A DNA stretch of 64,000 nt. It comes from Actinoplanes teichomyceticus ATCC 31121. GTDB lineage: Bacteria > Actinomycetota > Actinomycetes > Mycobacteriales > Micromonosporaceae. The translations under genes and the position numbers were made by a program. Shown one piece after another: positions 50,185 through 59,644 of the stretch. A model generated the notes under the pieces. It was not told the origin of the DNA and searched no databases. It saw only the letters and a list, made by a program, of their open reading frames with translations. The first letter of the stretch is position 1, and each line of letters starts with the position of its first letter. Where the stretch lies: contig NZ_CP023865.1 of NCBI RefSeq assembly GCF_003711105.1, forward strand, positions 6,617,001 through 6,681,000, given 5' to 3'.

Positions 50185-51332
50185 GAAATCCCGATCCGGG
50201 CCAGGAGGCGCTGGTAGGCCTCCACGGTCCGGTCCCACGACGACGGATCCGGGTGCCGCCGGCCGATCAGGCCGGCGGCGCCCTTGATGCCCGCGGCGAG
50301 CCCGCCCGGGTCGGCCGGCCGGACGAACACCGTGCCGGAGTACGACCCGGCCGCCTCGACCAGCCCGCCCACCGAGGTGACCACGACCGGCAGCCCGTGG
50401 CTCATCGCGATGTGCAGCGGCCCGCTGGCCGAGCTGCGCCGGTACGGCAGCACCACCGCGTCGGCCGCCGCGAAGTACCCGTTCACCTCGGCGTCCGGCA
50501 CGTACCGGTTGACGAAGGTGATCCGGTCCCGCGCCGGGGAGCGGGCGATCAGCTCGGCCGGGCGGGTCCAGCCCTCCCAGGTCTCGCCCACCACGGTCAG
50601 GCGGTACTGCGGCCCGAGCGTCCCGAACGCCTCGATCAGATCCTCCAGGCCCTTGTACGGCCGGATCGTCCCGAAGTACAGCAGCCGGCACACCCCCTCC
50701 GGGCCGGGCGTGCGCGCGGCGCCGGCGGCGTGGTGGTCGAACGGCCCGTGCAGCGCGATCTCGCACGGCACCGCGCCCAGGTCGTACGCCGCGGCCAGCG
50801 CGTCCCGGTCGAACGCCGAGTGCACGACCACCCCGCAGGTGCGCGCCAGCAGCGGCCGGATCGCCGCCCGCACGTACCGGGCCGCCCACCGGTGGCGCAG
50901 TTCGCCGGTGTCCTGCACCTCGTGGAACTCCACCACCACCCGGATGCCGAGGCGCCGGGCGGCCACCGCCAGTACCAGGTAGGAGTGCAGCACCGCGCCG
51001 GTCCACCACTGCAGCACCAGCACGTCCGGCCGCTGGGCGCGCAGGAAGGCCACGGCCCGGGGCAGGCTCGGCACCGCCCACCAGTCGACACCGTCGAAGA
51101 CCGGTATCCCGTCGGCGTACCGCAGGTCGCTGAGCGCCCGGCCGACCCGGTCCCGGCCCGGGTAGAGCCGGGCGGGCAGCAGCTGCCGCATCAGGATCGC
51201 GCCGACGTCGTAGCGCTCCCGCAGCGCGTTGCTCAGGCGGCAGGTGTAGTAGCTGATCCCGGACAGGAACCGCCAGCCGGAGCCGACCACCACGATCCGC
51301 GGGCGCCGGTCAGCAGGACGCGATGCAGGCAC
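50124..51332 (-). CDS. GT4-family glycosyltransferase (operon gene 7)
   Basis: The 402-residue GT-B enzyme has an N-terminal acceptor domain (RIVVVGSGWRFLSGISYYTC, QWWTGAVLHSYL, VVEFHEVQDTGE) and a C-terminal nucleotide-sugar domain (RLLYFGTIRPYKGLEDLIEA and VVLPYRRSSASGPLHIAMSH, the E/S-X7 region, then GLPVVVTSVGGL). The GTG start overlaps the end of the preceding gene by 23 nt. It is the last gene of the seven-gene operon. Its C-terminal 18 residues (ENVTSSNHTEPRLSPDLR) lie antisense to the end of the glycosidase gene. Sugar and acceptor are unknown. Confidence 0.85.
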   Translation of the reverse strand: MPASRPADRRPRIVVVGSGWRFLSGISYYTCRLSNALRERYDVGAILMRQLLPARLYPGRDRVGRALSDLRYADGIPVFDGVDWWAVPSLPRAVAFLRAQRPDVLVLQWWTGAVLHSYLVLAVAARRLGIRVVVEFHEVQDTGELRHRWAARYVRAAIRPLLARTCGVVVHSAFDRDALAAAYDLGAVPCEIALHGPFDHHAAGAARTPGPEGVCRLLYFGTIRPYKGLEDLIEAFGTLGPQYRLTVVGETWEGWTRPAELIARSPARDRITFVNRYVPDAEVNGYFAAADAVVLPYRRSSASGPLHIAMSHGLPVVVTSVGGLVEAAGSYSGTVFVRPADPGGLAAGIKGAAGLIGRRHPDPSSWDRTVEAYQRLLARIGISQENVTSSNHTEPRLSPDLR

Positions 51333-52548
51333 GGTAGACCTCCTCGATCTGCGGGACGACGCGGGCCGCGGTGAAGTCCAGCCCGCGCCGCCGGCCGGCC
51401 CGGCGCAGCCGGTCCGCCAGCTCCGGTTCGGTGAGCACCCGCACCAGCGCGGCGTGCAGCGCGCCCGCGTCGCCGGGCGGCACGAGCAGCCCGCTGTCGC
51501 CGTCGCGGACCACGTCGGTCAGCCCACCGGCGGCGGAGGCGACCAGCGGCACGCCGGCCAGCATCGCCTCCACCGCGACCTGGCCCATGCCCTCGTTGAG
51601 CGACGGCACCGCGCCGGCGGCGGCGCCCCGCCAGGCGGCCATCACCTGCGGGTGCGGTACGTCGTGGCGGATCAGCACGCCGGGCGGCGCCGGTGGGGTG
51701 TCGTCGCGACGGGTGCCCAGACAGACCAGGGCCGGCGCGGGCGCCGGCCCGGCCCACCCGGCGACCAGCCGCCGGTACGCCTCGAACAGCACGTCGAGGC
51801 CCTTGTGCGGGCCCAGCGCGCCGACGAAGAGCAGGTAGTCGCGGTCGGGCAGCCAGTCCGGGCGGGGCGTGTCGCGGGCCAAGTCGTCCAGGCCGTCCGG
51901 GACCAGGCTGGAGAGCACCCGCACGGGCAGTCCGGTGGGCAGCCGCGCCCGGGTCAGGGCGTCCGCCACGGAGGTGGAGATCGCGGTCAGGGCGTCGATG
52001 CCGCGGTGCCGCTGGGCGTGCAGGCCGGCGGTCAGGGCCACCGAGCGGGGGCCGCCGTACTGGGCGGACGCGCAGCTCACGCACCGGGCCAGGCCGGGAC
52101 CGGAGCAGCGGCGGCCGTCCCGGGCGTACGTCTTGCGCACGCACGTCAGCCCGAAGTCGTGCGCGGTGTGCACGTGCGGCCGGCCGAGCCGGGACCGCCG
52201 CAGCGGCAGGTAGCTGTACATCAGCCAGTCGTGGCTGTGCACCACGTCGTAGTGCTCGGCGCGCAGCAGCCGGGCGATGGCCGCGGTGGTCAGCGGGTCC
52301 GGCGCGGTCGGGTGGAACGGCTTGCCCGGATCCCCGTTCATGCCCGGGAGCAGGGTGGTGGCCACGCTGCGGACCCGGTGCACCCGTACCCCGTTGATCG
52401 TCTCGTGGTGCGCCGCGGCCGGGGTCGCCAGGGTCAGCACGGTGACCTGGTGGCCGCGCCGGACCAGCTCCTCGCTGCTGGTCGCGATGCTGCGCTCCAG
52501 GCCGCCGATCACCGGCGCGTACAGGTTGGACAGGTGCAGGATCTTCAT
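51310..52548 (-). CDS. GT4-family glycosyltransferase (operon gene 6)
   Basis: The 412-residue GT-B enzyme starts MKILHLSNLYAPVIGGLERS, the glycine-rich acceptor loop typical of GT4. A C-terminal domain follows with YLLFVGALGPHKGLDVLFEA, AVPSLNEGMGQVAVEAMLAG (EX7E motif) and VPLVASAAGGL. A Cys-rich insertion (CVRKTYARDGRRCSGPGLAR, then CVSC) may bind zinc. The ATG overlaps the flippase stop by 4 nt. It probably adds one sugar to a lipid-linked precursor on the cytoplasmic face. Confidence 0.88.
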   Translation of the reverse strand: MKILHLSNLYAPVIGGLERSIATSSEELVRRGHQVTVLTLATPAAAHHETINGVRVHRVRSVATTLLPGMNGDPGKPFHPTAPDPLTTAAIARLLRAEHYDVVHSHDWLMYSYLPLRRSRLGRPHVHTAHDFGLTCVRKTYARDGRRCSGPGLARCVSCASAQYGGPRSVALTAGLHAQRHRGIDALTAISTSVADALTRARLPTGLPVRVLSSLVPDGLDDLARDTPRPDWLPDRDYLLFVGALGPHKGLDVLFEAYRRLVAGWAGPAPAPALVCLGTRRDDTPPAPPGVLIRHDVPHPQVMAAWRGAAAGAVPSLNEGMGQVAVEAMLAGVPLVASAAGGLTDVVRDGDSGLLVPPGDAGALHAALVRVLTEPELADRLRRAGRRRGLDFTAARVVPQIEEVYRACIASC

Positions 52549-53807
52549 CGGCTCGGGGACCTCTCCCGGGTGTAGAAGGCCGCGCCGGCGAGCACCGCTC
52601 CCGCGGTCTGGCCGGCCAGCCAGGCGATGCCCGCGCCGGTGACCCCGGTGCTCGGCAGCAGCAGCCAGGTCAGGCACACGCAACTGACCGCGCGGACCAC
52701 GTTGAGCCGGCGGCAGAGCCGGAACGCGCGCCGGGACCGCCAGTGCGCGACGGCCAGGTTGGTGACCGCGTCCGGCAGCGCCGCCAGCACCAGGATCTGC
52801 AGCAGCAGGCCGCCCTCGGCGGCGTATCCGGCGCTGAACAGGCCGAGGATCCGGTCTCCGGCGGCGAGCAGCAGCACGGCCGGCGCGCCCACCATGGACA
52901 GGGTCACCAGGGCGGCCCGGCGCAGGCGGGCCCGGGCGGCGTTGGCGCGTTCGGCGTAGAGCGCCGAGGCGACCGCCGGGGAGACCATGAACAGCATCGA
53001 CGCGGTCATCCAGGCCAGGTAGAAGTGCGCGGTGGCGCCGGCGCCGAGCCGGGCGGTGACCAGTACCGGCAGCAGCGCGGCCGGGCCGGCCTGGGTCAGG
53101 TTGATCAGGTGGTGGCCGGTCAGCGCGGCACGCAGGTGCGGCAGTTCGGCGGTCAGCCCGGTCAGCCGCAGCCGGACGCCGGGCCGCAGGCGGCCCAGCC
53201 CGGCCACGGTGGCGGCGCTGACCACCAGGATCGGCAGGCTCCAGGACAGCACCACGGCCCCGGCCGAGTGCGCCCCGCACGCCAGGATCGCCAGCAGGGT
53301 GAGGATCTTGCCGGAGGCCAGGGCCAGATTGCGTACGAACATGCCGTGGCCGGCCCGGTGCGCCACGTAGACGTTGTCGAGCAGGGTGGTCGCGGTGATC
53401 GCGGTCGCCGTGCAGATCAGGGCGGCCGCGCCGGCCGGGGCGGCCAGGAAGCCGAAGTTGGCCGCGGCCAGCGGGACCAGCAGCGCCCCGGCGGTGGCGG
53501 CCGCCGCGGTGACCGCGCAGCCGGCGGCCAGCCCGCCGCTGACGATCCGGGACCAGGCGTCCGGGGCGCTGCCCGGCAGCCGCTGGATGAACATGTGCCC
53601 GGCACCGAGGTTGGCGGCCATGCTGATCGCGGTGGCCGCCGAGATCAGCGCGGTGGCCGTGCCGATCTGCGGCGGCGGCACCGTGCGGGCGGCCAGCATC
53701 CAGTACAGGTAGCCGAAGCCGCCGTTGACCACCGTGGTCGCCATGATCAGCAGGCTGTTCCGGGCCAGCGAGTCGTGCAGCACCCGCCGGGTCGCGTGGA
53801 TCAGCAC
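52545..53807 (-). CDS. Wzx-like polysaccharide flippase/export protein (operon gene 5)
   Basis: The 420-residue integral membrane protein has about 12 helices and the MATE/MOP-type flippase pattern: NSLLIMATTVVNGGFGYLYW, then ARTVPPPQIGTATALISAAT, paired Ala/Leu-rich helices and a final TGAGIAWLAGQTAGAVLAGA. Such proteins flip undecaprenyl-linked glycan units to the outer face. A GTG at 53807 overlaps the preceding stop by 7 nt, and its stop overlaps the next gene start (ATGA). Confidence 0.82.
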   Translation of the reverse strand: MLIHATRRVLHDSLARNSLLIMATTVVNGGFGYLYWMLAARTVPPPQIGTATALISAATAISMAANLGAGHMFIQRLPGSAPDAWSRIVSGGLAAGCAVTAAAATAGALLVPLAAANFGFLAAPAGAAALICTATAITATTLLDNVYVAHRAGHGMFVRNLALASGKILTLLAILACGAHSAGAVVLSWSLPILVVSAATVAGLGRLRPGVRLRLTGLTAELPHLRAALTGHHLINLTQAGPAALLPVLVTARLGAGATAHFYLAWMTASMLFMVSPAVASALYAERANAARARLRRAALVTLSMVGAPAVLLLAAGDRILGLFSAGYAAEGGLLLQILVLAALPDAVTNLAVAHWRSRRAFRLCRRLNVVRAVSCVCLTWLLLPSTGVTGAGIAWLAGQTAGAVLAGAAFYTRERSPSR

Positions 53808-54652
53808 GCGGTCCGCCCCCGGACCACCGCGGATCTGGCGTAGAAGACGGTGCCGGTGGGCCCGACGCTGATCCCGACGGCGCGCAGGCAACCGTCCGGG
53901 GGCAGGGCCGGGACGCGGACGATGAGCGCGTAGACCTGGTCCGGCAGCACGGTCACCCGGCGGTGGGCGACGACCGTGCCGGCCACCCGCAGGCGCAGCC
54001 AGTGGGTGGTGGCCGGCAGGCCGGAACTGGCCACCCGGATCGGGACGGTCGCGCCGCGGGCCGGAACGGCGAGCGGGTGGCTGAGCCCGGCCGCCCAGCC
54101 GTGCAGCGACACGGTGAGGTAGCCGGGCGGGGCCGGGCGCGGCGCGCGCTCGACGGCACGGACCGCGATCGTGCCGCCGGCCAGCGCCAGCAGGACCGGC
54201 AGCAGCACCGCGGCGGCGGTGCGGGCGCCGGCGGCCGGGTCCTCGACCGGCGACTCCGCCCAGCCGGCGCGCGGCACCCCGTCCGGGTCGCCGACGCACC
54301 CGTCGCGGCCGGTGAGGTGCAGCCGCAGCAGGCCGGCCGCGCCCAGCACGGCGGCCAGCACGGCGGCCGCGACGATCAGCGGCAGCGGCCTGACCCGGAC
54401 GTCCAGCGCATGCAGCAGCAGGGCCAGCGCCGGCAGGGTGAGCAGCCCGGTCAGCACGGCCAGGCCGGCCCGCACGGCCGGGATGCCGGTCTCGGCGGGC
54501 CGGCCGGCGAGGGCGCGCAGCCACAGCTCGCCGATCGCGAGCAGGGCCAGCAGGCAGGCCGGCGCCAGCACCGGCCAGGGCAGGCCGGCGGCCGGCAGCA
54601 GGATCGCCAGGCCCGCGTACGCCACCACGAGCGGCCGCAGGATGTGTTTCAT
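53801..54652 (-). CDS. Membrane protein with extracellular beta-rich domain (operon gene 4)
   Basis: The 283-residue protein has three or four N-terminal helices (residues 5-110), a hydrophilic loop, another helix (TAAAVLLPVLLALAGGTIAV, about 150-170) and an extracellular C-terminal half of beta character (YLTVSLHGWAAGLSHPLAVP, TTHWLRLRVAGTVVAHRRVT). No family is confidently recognised; the plan recalls DUF1616-type proteins of archaeal and actinobacterial glycan clusters, but the match is weak. Start and stop overlap both neighbours, so it belongs to the polysaccharide operon and may help assemble or hold the exported glycan. Confidence 0.65.
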   Translation of the reverse strand: MKHILRPLVVAYAGLAILLPAAGLPWPVLAPACLLALLAIGELWLRALAGRPAETGIPAVRAGLAVLTGLLTLPALALLLHALDVRVRPLPLIVAAAVLAAVLGAAGLLRLHLTGRDGCVGDPDGVPRAGWAESPVEDPAAGARTAAAVLLPVLLALAGGTIAVRAVERAPRPAPPGYLTVSLHGWAAGLSHPLAVPARGATVPIRVASSGLPATTHWLRLRVAGTVVAHRRVTVLPDQVYALIVRVPALPPDGCLRAVGISVGPTGTVFYARSAVVRGRTAC

Positions 54653-56799
54653 CGGGTCTCCTCCCGGACCGGCCGGCGGGGGCTGCCGTGGCGCACCGGC
54701 CGGCCGGAGCTCGGGCCGCGGGCGGTGTGGCCACGGCCTCCGGCGGCGGCCGGCTGGGCGGGGCCGCCGGTGCGCACCGACCGGCCCAGGCTGGTGAAGT
54801 CGAAGCGGTAGATCGCCAGGTGCGGGCCGTCGTAGATCTTGATCAGCCACGGCATGGTGTCGAACTTGGTGAGCTGGGCCCGGTCGAAGGCGGGCACCCC
54901 GTCGTGGCGCAGCGGCTCGTTGGTCTCGAAGTAGATGTTGATGTCCGGCACCTGCTCGGCCATCCGCCGGTCGACCACGAGGAACTGGAAGCGCCACGCG
55001 CGCAGCTGGCCCAGCAGGCCGGGCGGGATCGGCCGGCCCGGCCGGGCGCGGTACAGGTCGTACGCCGGGAAGCTGGCCGAGCCGGTGTTCGGCTGCTGCT
55101 CGCCGTAGGAGCCGAGGACCAGGCCGGAGTAGCGGTCGGCGACCAGGCGGATCCCGCGCCCCTGGGTGTCGCGCAGCCAGTGCGCGGCGGTGAGCAACTC
55201 CGGGGTGGCGGCCCGGGTGTCCGAGCCGTAGACCGGCGGGCCGGGGAACCGGTAGGACGGGTTCATCCCGGCCGCGTTGTTGCCGATCAGCATCAGCGCG
55301 CAGACGGCGAGCAGGCAGCCGCCGGTGAGGGCCGGGACCGCCCCGGCCACACGCGCGGTCACCGGCGGACCGGCGACGGCCGGCGGGAACCGCCCCGCCA
55401 CCGGCCACTCCCGGCCGCTGTCCGGCCCGGCCGCGGCGAGCCGGAACGCCAGCCGCCGCGCCCGGTCCAGCAGCGCCACCACCACCGGCGCGACCGCGAT
55501 CGCCAGGCCCAGGTAGCTGAACGCCCAGGAGCGGCGCGCGCCCTCGGCCCCGGCCGGGGTGAGGATCAGCAGGACGGCCGGGAAGTACAGCGCGCCGAGC
55601 AGCAGCATCGCGCTGGTGCCGGCCCGGGTGAGCGGCTCGTCGGTGTACCGGCGACGCCACCACAGCACGACCGCGGCGACCAGCGCGACCAGCGCGACGC
55701 CCGGGGCGGCGTACGCCGTGGTCTGCTCCCACCAGGGCAGCACCGATTTGCTGAACAGCTCCCGGCCGCCCTCCTCGCCGCCGGCCATCCCGCTGATCTG
55801 GTCCAGCGCGCGAGCGAGGTACGGGTCGAGGTAGTTGCCGGTGCGCGGGGCCACCACGCCCAGCCAGCCGGCCACGATCAGCGCGGTGCCCGAGGTGAGC
55901 GCCCAGGCCACCCGGGCCGGCGTGATCAGCTCGCGGGCGTGGACCGAGTGCGCCGTGCAGGCCAGCGCGAGCAGCCCGAGCGTCCCGGTCAGCCAGAGCG
56001 CGGTGAGGTGGTGGGTGGCGGTGATCGCGCCGGCCAGCAGCAGGGTGAGCGCGGCCCAGCCGAGCCGGGCCGGCACCGTGCCGGCCCGCAGCGCGCGCAG
56101 CGCCCCGGCCAGCGTCCAGACCAGGATGCCGATGCTCAGCGACTCGTAGCCGAACTGGGTGTCGAAGAACAGGAACGAACTGTTCAGGCTGTACCCGATG
56201 GCGGCCGCGGCGGCGACCCGGGGGTCCGGGCGCAGCTGCCCGGCGAGCACCGCCACGCCCACGGTGGCCAGCACGTGTGCCGTGGTCAGCACGATCAGCG
56301 CGGCCTTCCAGACGCTCAGGCCGGTGAGCGCGGCCAGGGCCGCGACGCAGGCGTGCAGGCCGGGGTAGTCGCCGATCACCCGGACGATCGGGTTCTGCTC
56401 GAAGAGGCGGCCGTCGAGCAGGATGCCGTGACTCTGGCCCCAGTGGGCGTACTCGTCGTGGTAGAGCGGGCCGCTCGGGTGGCGCAGCAGCTTCGGCAGG
56501 TAGGTGAACGCGCCGTAACCGATCAGCACGGCCAGCCGCAGCCGGGCGGAGGTGGACCGGCGTATCGCCCACCCGGCGGCCGGGAGGGTGAACAGCAGCA
56601 TCCCGGCCCAGAACCAGCCGAACTGCCCACCCTCGCCCCACTCGGCGCGCCGGTAGGCGATCACGATGGCCGCGGCCCCGGCCGCCCCGGCCACGGTGAG
56701 AACGGCTGCGCACCAGGCGGCCTCGGTCCGGCCCGGCCGGGGGCCGCCGGGCCGCGGTGCGGTGAGTCCCGGCAGCGGCCGGGTGGTGGCCGCGCTCAC
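54649..56799 (-). CDS. GT-C-like membrane glycosyltransferase candidate (operon gene 3)
   Basis: The 716-residue protein has about 12-13 transmembrane helices and then a soluble C-terminal part. An acidic extracellular loop follows an early helix (GPLYHDEYAHWGQSHGILLD), where GT-C enzymes carry their catalytic DE or DD, and VRVIGDYPGLHACVAALAAL comes next. The C-terminal region (MPWLIKIYDGPHLAIYRFDF) resembles the end of 'DUF6541/YfhO-like' membrane transferases. It probably uses a lipid-phosphate sugar donor outside the membrane. The GTG overlaps the preceding glycosyltransferase stop, and its stop overlaps the next ATG. The last 45 residues are Arg/Gly-rich and disordered. Confidence 0.68.
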   Translation of the reverse strand: MSAATTRPLPGLTAPRPGGPRPGRTEAAWCAAVLTVAGAAGAAAIVIAYRRAEWGEGGQFGWFWAGMLLFTLPAAGWAIRRSTSARLRLAVLIGYGAFTYLPKLLRHPSGPLYHDEYAHWGQSHGILLDGRLFEQNPIVRVIGDYPGLHACVAALAALTGLSVWKAALIVLTTAHVLATVGVAVLAGQLRPDPRVAAAAAIGYSLNSSFLFFDTQFGYESLSIGILVWTLAGALRALRAGTVPARLGWAALTLLLAGAITATHHLTALWLTGTLGLLALACTAHSVHARELITPARVAWALTSGTALIVAGWLGVVAPRTGNYLDPYLARALDQISGMAGGEEGGRELFSKSVLPWWEQTTAYAAPGVALVALVAAVVLWWRRRYTDEPLTRAGTSAMLLLGALYFPAVLLILTPAGAEGARRSWAFSYLGLAIAVAPVVVALLDRARRLAFRLAAAGPDSGREWPVAGRFPPAVAGPPVTARVAGAVPALTGGCLLAVCALMLIGNNAAGMNPSYRFPGPPVYGSDTRAATPELLTAAHWLRDTQGRGIRLVADRYSGLVLGSYGEQQPNTGSASFPAYDLYRARPGRPIPPGLLGQLRAWRFQFLVVDRRMAEQVPDINIYFETNEPLRHDGVPAFDRAQLTKFDTMPWLIKIYDGPHLAIYRFDFTSLGRSVRTGGPAQPAAAGGRGHTARGPSSGRPVRHGSPRRPVREETR

Positions 56800-57904
56800 C
56801 GGCCTCCCGCTCCCACGCCGGTGGGCGGCACCGGCATCCCGGTGACCGCCGAATACACCTCCCGGGTCGCCGCGACCACGTCGTCCCAGGTGGGCAGCGG
56901 CGCGGCGGTGGCCGACCGGCCGGCGGCCGCGGCGGCGCGCACCGCGGTCACCAGGGCGGCCTCGTCCTCCGGGTCGACCAGCCGCAGCCAGGCCGAACTG
57001 CCGGCCAGCGCGGCCAGCTCGCGGTGCGCCGGGATCGCCGAGGCGACGGTGGGGATGCCGGCGGCGAGGGCGTCCGCGACGGTCATCCCGAACGCCTCGT
57101 GCGCCGAGGCGGAGACCACCACCGCCGCCCGGGCCAGGCAGCCGGCGAGCGCGGCGTCGTCGACCCGGCCGTGGAAGACCACCCGGCCGGCACCCCGAGG
57201 CGGGCGGCGAGGTGCCGCAGCACGGGCCGGGCCGGGCCGTCGCCGACCACGTCCAGCCGGTACGCCGGGCCGAGCGCCGCCATCGCCCGGATCACCCGGT
57301 CCACCCGCTTGTAGTGCTCCAGCCGGCCGGAGCAGAGGATGCCGCGCACCCCACCCGGCCGGCCGGGCACCAGCGGGCGCGGGTCGGTCCCGTTCGGGAT
57401 CACCACCACCCGGCCGGCCACCTCCGGGAAGTCCCGCAGGACCAGGTCACGTTCGGCGCCGGTGACGCAGACGACGCGGCCGGCCCGGTTCATGATCCGC
57501 CGCCCGAGCGGTCGGTAGATCGGGTGTAATATGGCTCGCATCCGGGTATGTCCGGTTCCGTGATAGTGCGGGGTGAAAACCAGCGGGGTACGGTGCCGGC
57601 CCAGCGTGGCGCCCAGCGACGCCAGCGCGTGATAGCTGTGCGCGTGCAGGACGTCGTACTCCTGGGCACTGTCCCGCAGCCACCGCCAGAGCGGCAGCGA
57701 CACCCGGTAGTCGCGGGCCGCGACGGTCAGCGGGAACGCCCGGACCAGCACGCCGTCCACGGTGCGGGTGGACCGGTCGAGACGCTGGGTGAGCACCTCG
57801 ACCTCGTCGCCGGTCGCGGCCAGCCCGGCGCAGAGACGCCGCACGTGCGTTTCCACCCCGCCGATGTCGGGGTGGTAGGCGTTCGAGACGACGCCGATCC
57901 TCAT
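56796..57904 (-). CDS. GT4-family glycosyltransferase interrupted by a single-base frameshift (operon gene 2)
   Basis: The N-terminal part (57904 down to about 57190) is a normal GT4 start: MRIGVVSNAYHPDIGGVETH, DVLHAHSYHALASLG, NGTDPRPLVPG, GILCSGRLEHYKRVDRVIRA. The C-terminal part (about 57186 to 56796) continues the same domain in a different frame: VVFHGRVDDAALAGCLARAA, SASAHEAFGMTVADALAAG (EX7E), PTVASAIPAHREL. Restoring one C at GGTGCCGGCCGGGTGG (GTG CCG GCC CGG GTG) rebuilds LGVPARVVFHGRVDD exactly. So it is either a recent inactivation or a sequencing error; the flanking 4-nt overlaps are intact, favouring error or very recent loss. Confidence 0.8.
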
Positions 57905-58734
57905 CGCGCCGCCCGCTCGGCGACCGGCCGGGACATGTCCCGGCGGCGGCGCGGCCACTCCCGGGCGATGGTGCGCAGCACCCGGATGCCGTCGGTCAAC
58001 GCGTTCAGGTTGCTCACCCCGTGGATCCGGTTGTGCTCGAAGCTCGGCACCTCCTCGATGGCCAGCCGGGCACGGGCGGCCCGCAGGTTGAGCAGCGTCT
58101 CGATCTCGAAGCCGTCACCCCAGAGCCGCCCGTCGGCGCCCTCCGGCGCGGGCGAGGTGCTGTCCAGGCCGAACACGTCGAGGTGGCACGCCCAGAACGC
58201 GTTGTAGCCGTAGCAGAGGTCGCTGTAGGACGTACCGAAAAGGACGTTGACCAGGACGCTGAGAGCCTTGTTCCCGGCCCGGCGCAACCGGGTGATGTCG
58301 GCGCTGCCGCCGCCGGGCTGGAAGCGCGAGCCCTTGGCGAAGTCGGCGCCGGCGCGCAGCGCCTCGACGAAGCTGGGGATCTCCCCGGGGTCGGTCGACC
58401 CGTCGGCGTCGATCATCACGATGATGTCGCCGGTACACGCAGCGAACCCGCAGGCCAGGGCGTTGCCCTTGCCCCGGCGGTTCTGGGTGACCACCCGGAT
58501 GTCCGGGCGCAGCCGCCGGGCGACCGCCACGGTGTCGTCGGTGGAGCCCCCGTCGACCAGGATCACCTCGTCCACCCGGGGCAGCCGGGCGAAGACGTGC
58601 GGCAGGTTCTGGGCCTCGTTGAGCGCCGGCACCACGACGCTGACGATCGGCTCGGGGTCGGGTCGGGCCGGCGGCTCGACGGCGGTCTGTTCGGTGCCGG
58701 TCTCGGCCTGGAGCACACGGTCGACCGTGGGCAT
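57901..58734 (-). CDS. GT2-family glycosyltransferase, DPM1/GtrB-like (operon gene 1)
   Basis: The 277-residue GT-A enzyme resembles polyprenyl-phosphate mannosyl/glucosyltransferases: VSVVVPALNEAQNLPHVFAR, then VILVDGGSTDDTVAVARRLR, RRGKGNALACGFAACTGDII, the DXD site MIDADGSTDP, and SDLCYGYNAFW. No C-terminal helices follow. It would make a lipid-phosphate sugar, a fitting donor for the GT-C-like enzyme in the same operon. ATG at 58734 has GGAG 6-9 nt upstream. It opens the operon, so the promoter lies in the gap to its right. Confidence 0.88.
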   Translation of the reverse strand: MPTVDRVLQAETGTEQTAVEPPARPDPEPIVSVVVPALNEAQNLPHVFARLPRVDEVILVDGGSTDDTVAVARRLRPDIRVVTQNRRGKGNALACGFAACTGDIIVMIDADGSTDPGEIPSFVEALRAGADFAKGSRFQPGGGSADITRLRRAGNKALSVLVNVLFGTSYSDLCYGYNAFWACHLDVFGLDSTSPAPEGADGRLWGDGFEIETLLNLRAARARLAIEEVPSFEHNRIHGVSNLNALTDGIRVLRTIAREWPRRRRDMSRPVAERAAR

Positions 58735-59533
58735 GGTTGTCTCCGATCGGGCAGGGTGGAGGCGGCCTCGGCGGGCCGGGCGCATGGATGTGGACTGCGA
58801 TGACGGGCGGCTGCGGCGCCGTCCCGGAGGGGGCGGCCGGCGCCGCGGGCGCGGCTCCGGCGGGTCGTCACGCCTGCGGCGCGCCGACCGTCCAGTCGTG
58901 GACGTGCTGGCGCGGGATGCGGTGACCGGTCACGCCGTGGCACCGGGCCCGGCGGGCCGGGATCGCGGGGCCACCCGTACCGGGCCGGGCGCGGCGCCGG
59001 CACGCCCGGGCCGGGATCGCGGGCGTGGCGGGCGGGCCGGGACGCTCGGCGAACCGGGCCGGCCCGCGTCCCTGCTGGCCGCGGGCGGGCACGGCGACCC
59101 GTGTCCCGGCGGCGGCCCGGGGGATGGCTCGAGCGACCATCCGGGTGATCGTCGCGGCGGCGGCGCGGGGGAACCGGGCGGCGCCGGCCTCGGTGATCGG
59201 CGCGGCGGCGCGGTCGAGCTCCCGGCCGTCCCCGATCGGGTGAGCGCCGGTCACCGTGGCGGAGGCGCCGGCCGGCGGCGCGGGGTCGGCGGTCGACGGC
59301 ACGGCGGAGACCGGCGGGCCATTCCACGCCGGTCTCGGTTGGGACCTACGCACGACATGCTCCATTTCAGTCGATTTGCCCGACTTAGACCTGGCCTAAG
59401 GTAGGGCAGACTTGGGAGTCGTGTGAGCTAGTCGTCGTTATTTACCCAAGACGGTTATCCCGGGCTGGGCGTCACGGTCGCGCGGCGACCTCCGGAGGCA
59501 GGTGGCCACGGCGGTAGCGGCACCGGAAGCAGG

Positions 59534-59644
59534 GGCAACGGCCGGCGGCACCGCCTGGATCGGGTGACAACGGCCGGCGGCGCCACGTGGATCGGGTGAC
59601 AACGGCCGGCGGCGCCACCGAGACCGGGTGGCAACGGCCGGCGG
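59534..59644. repeat. 32-bp tandem repeat, three and a half copies
   Basis: Units (GACAACGGCCGGCGGCGCCA plus 12 bases) start at 59534, 59566, 59598 and 59630, with a partial last unit. They lie in non-coding DNA; 32 is not a multiple of three. Function unknown. Confidence 0.85.

Noticed and set aside
58868..59365. A 165-codon minus-strand gene
   Set aside because: Low-complexity Ala/Arg/Pro composition, no domain and no clear ribosome site; kept only as a remark in the gene-poor region.
59380..59402. CTTAGACCTGGCCTAAG as a second iron box
   Set aside because: The arms are too close (17 bp overall against 19) and the central AGGCTA is absent.
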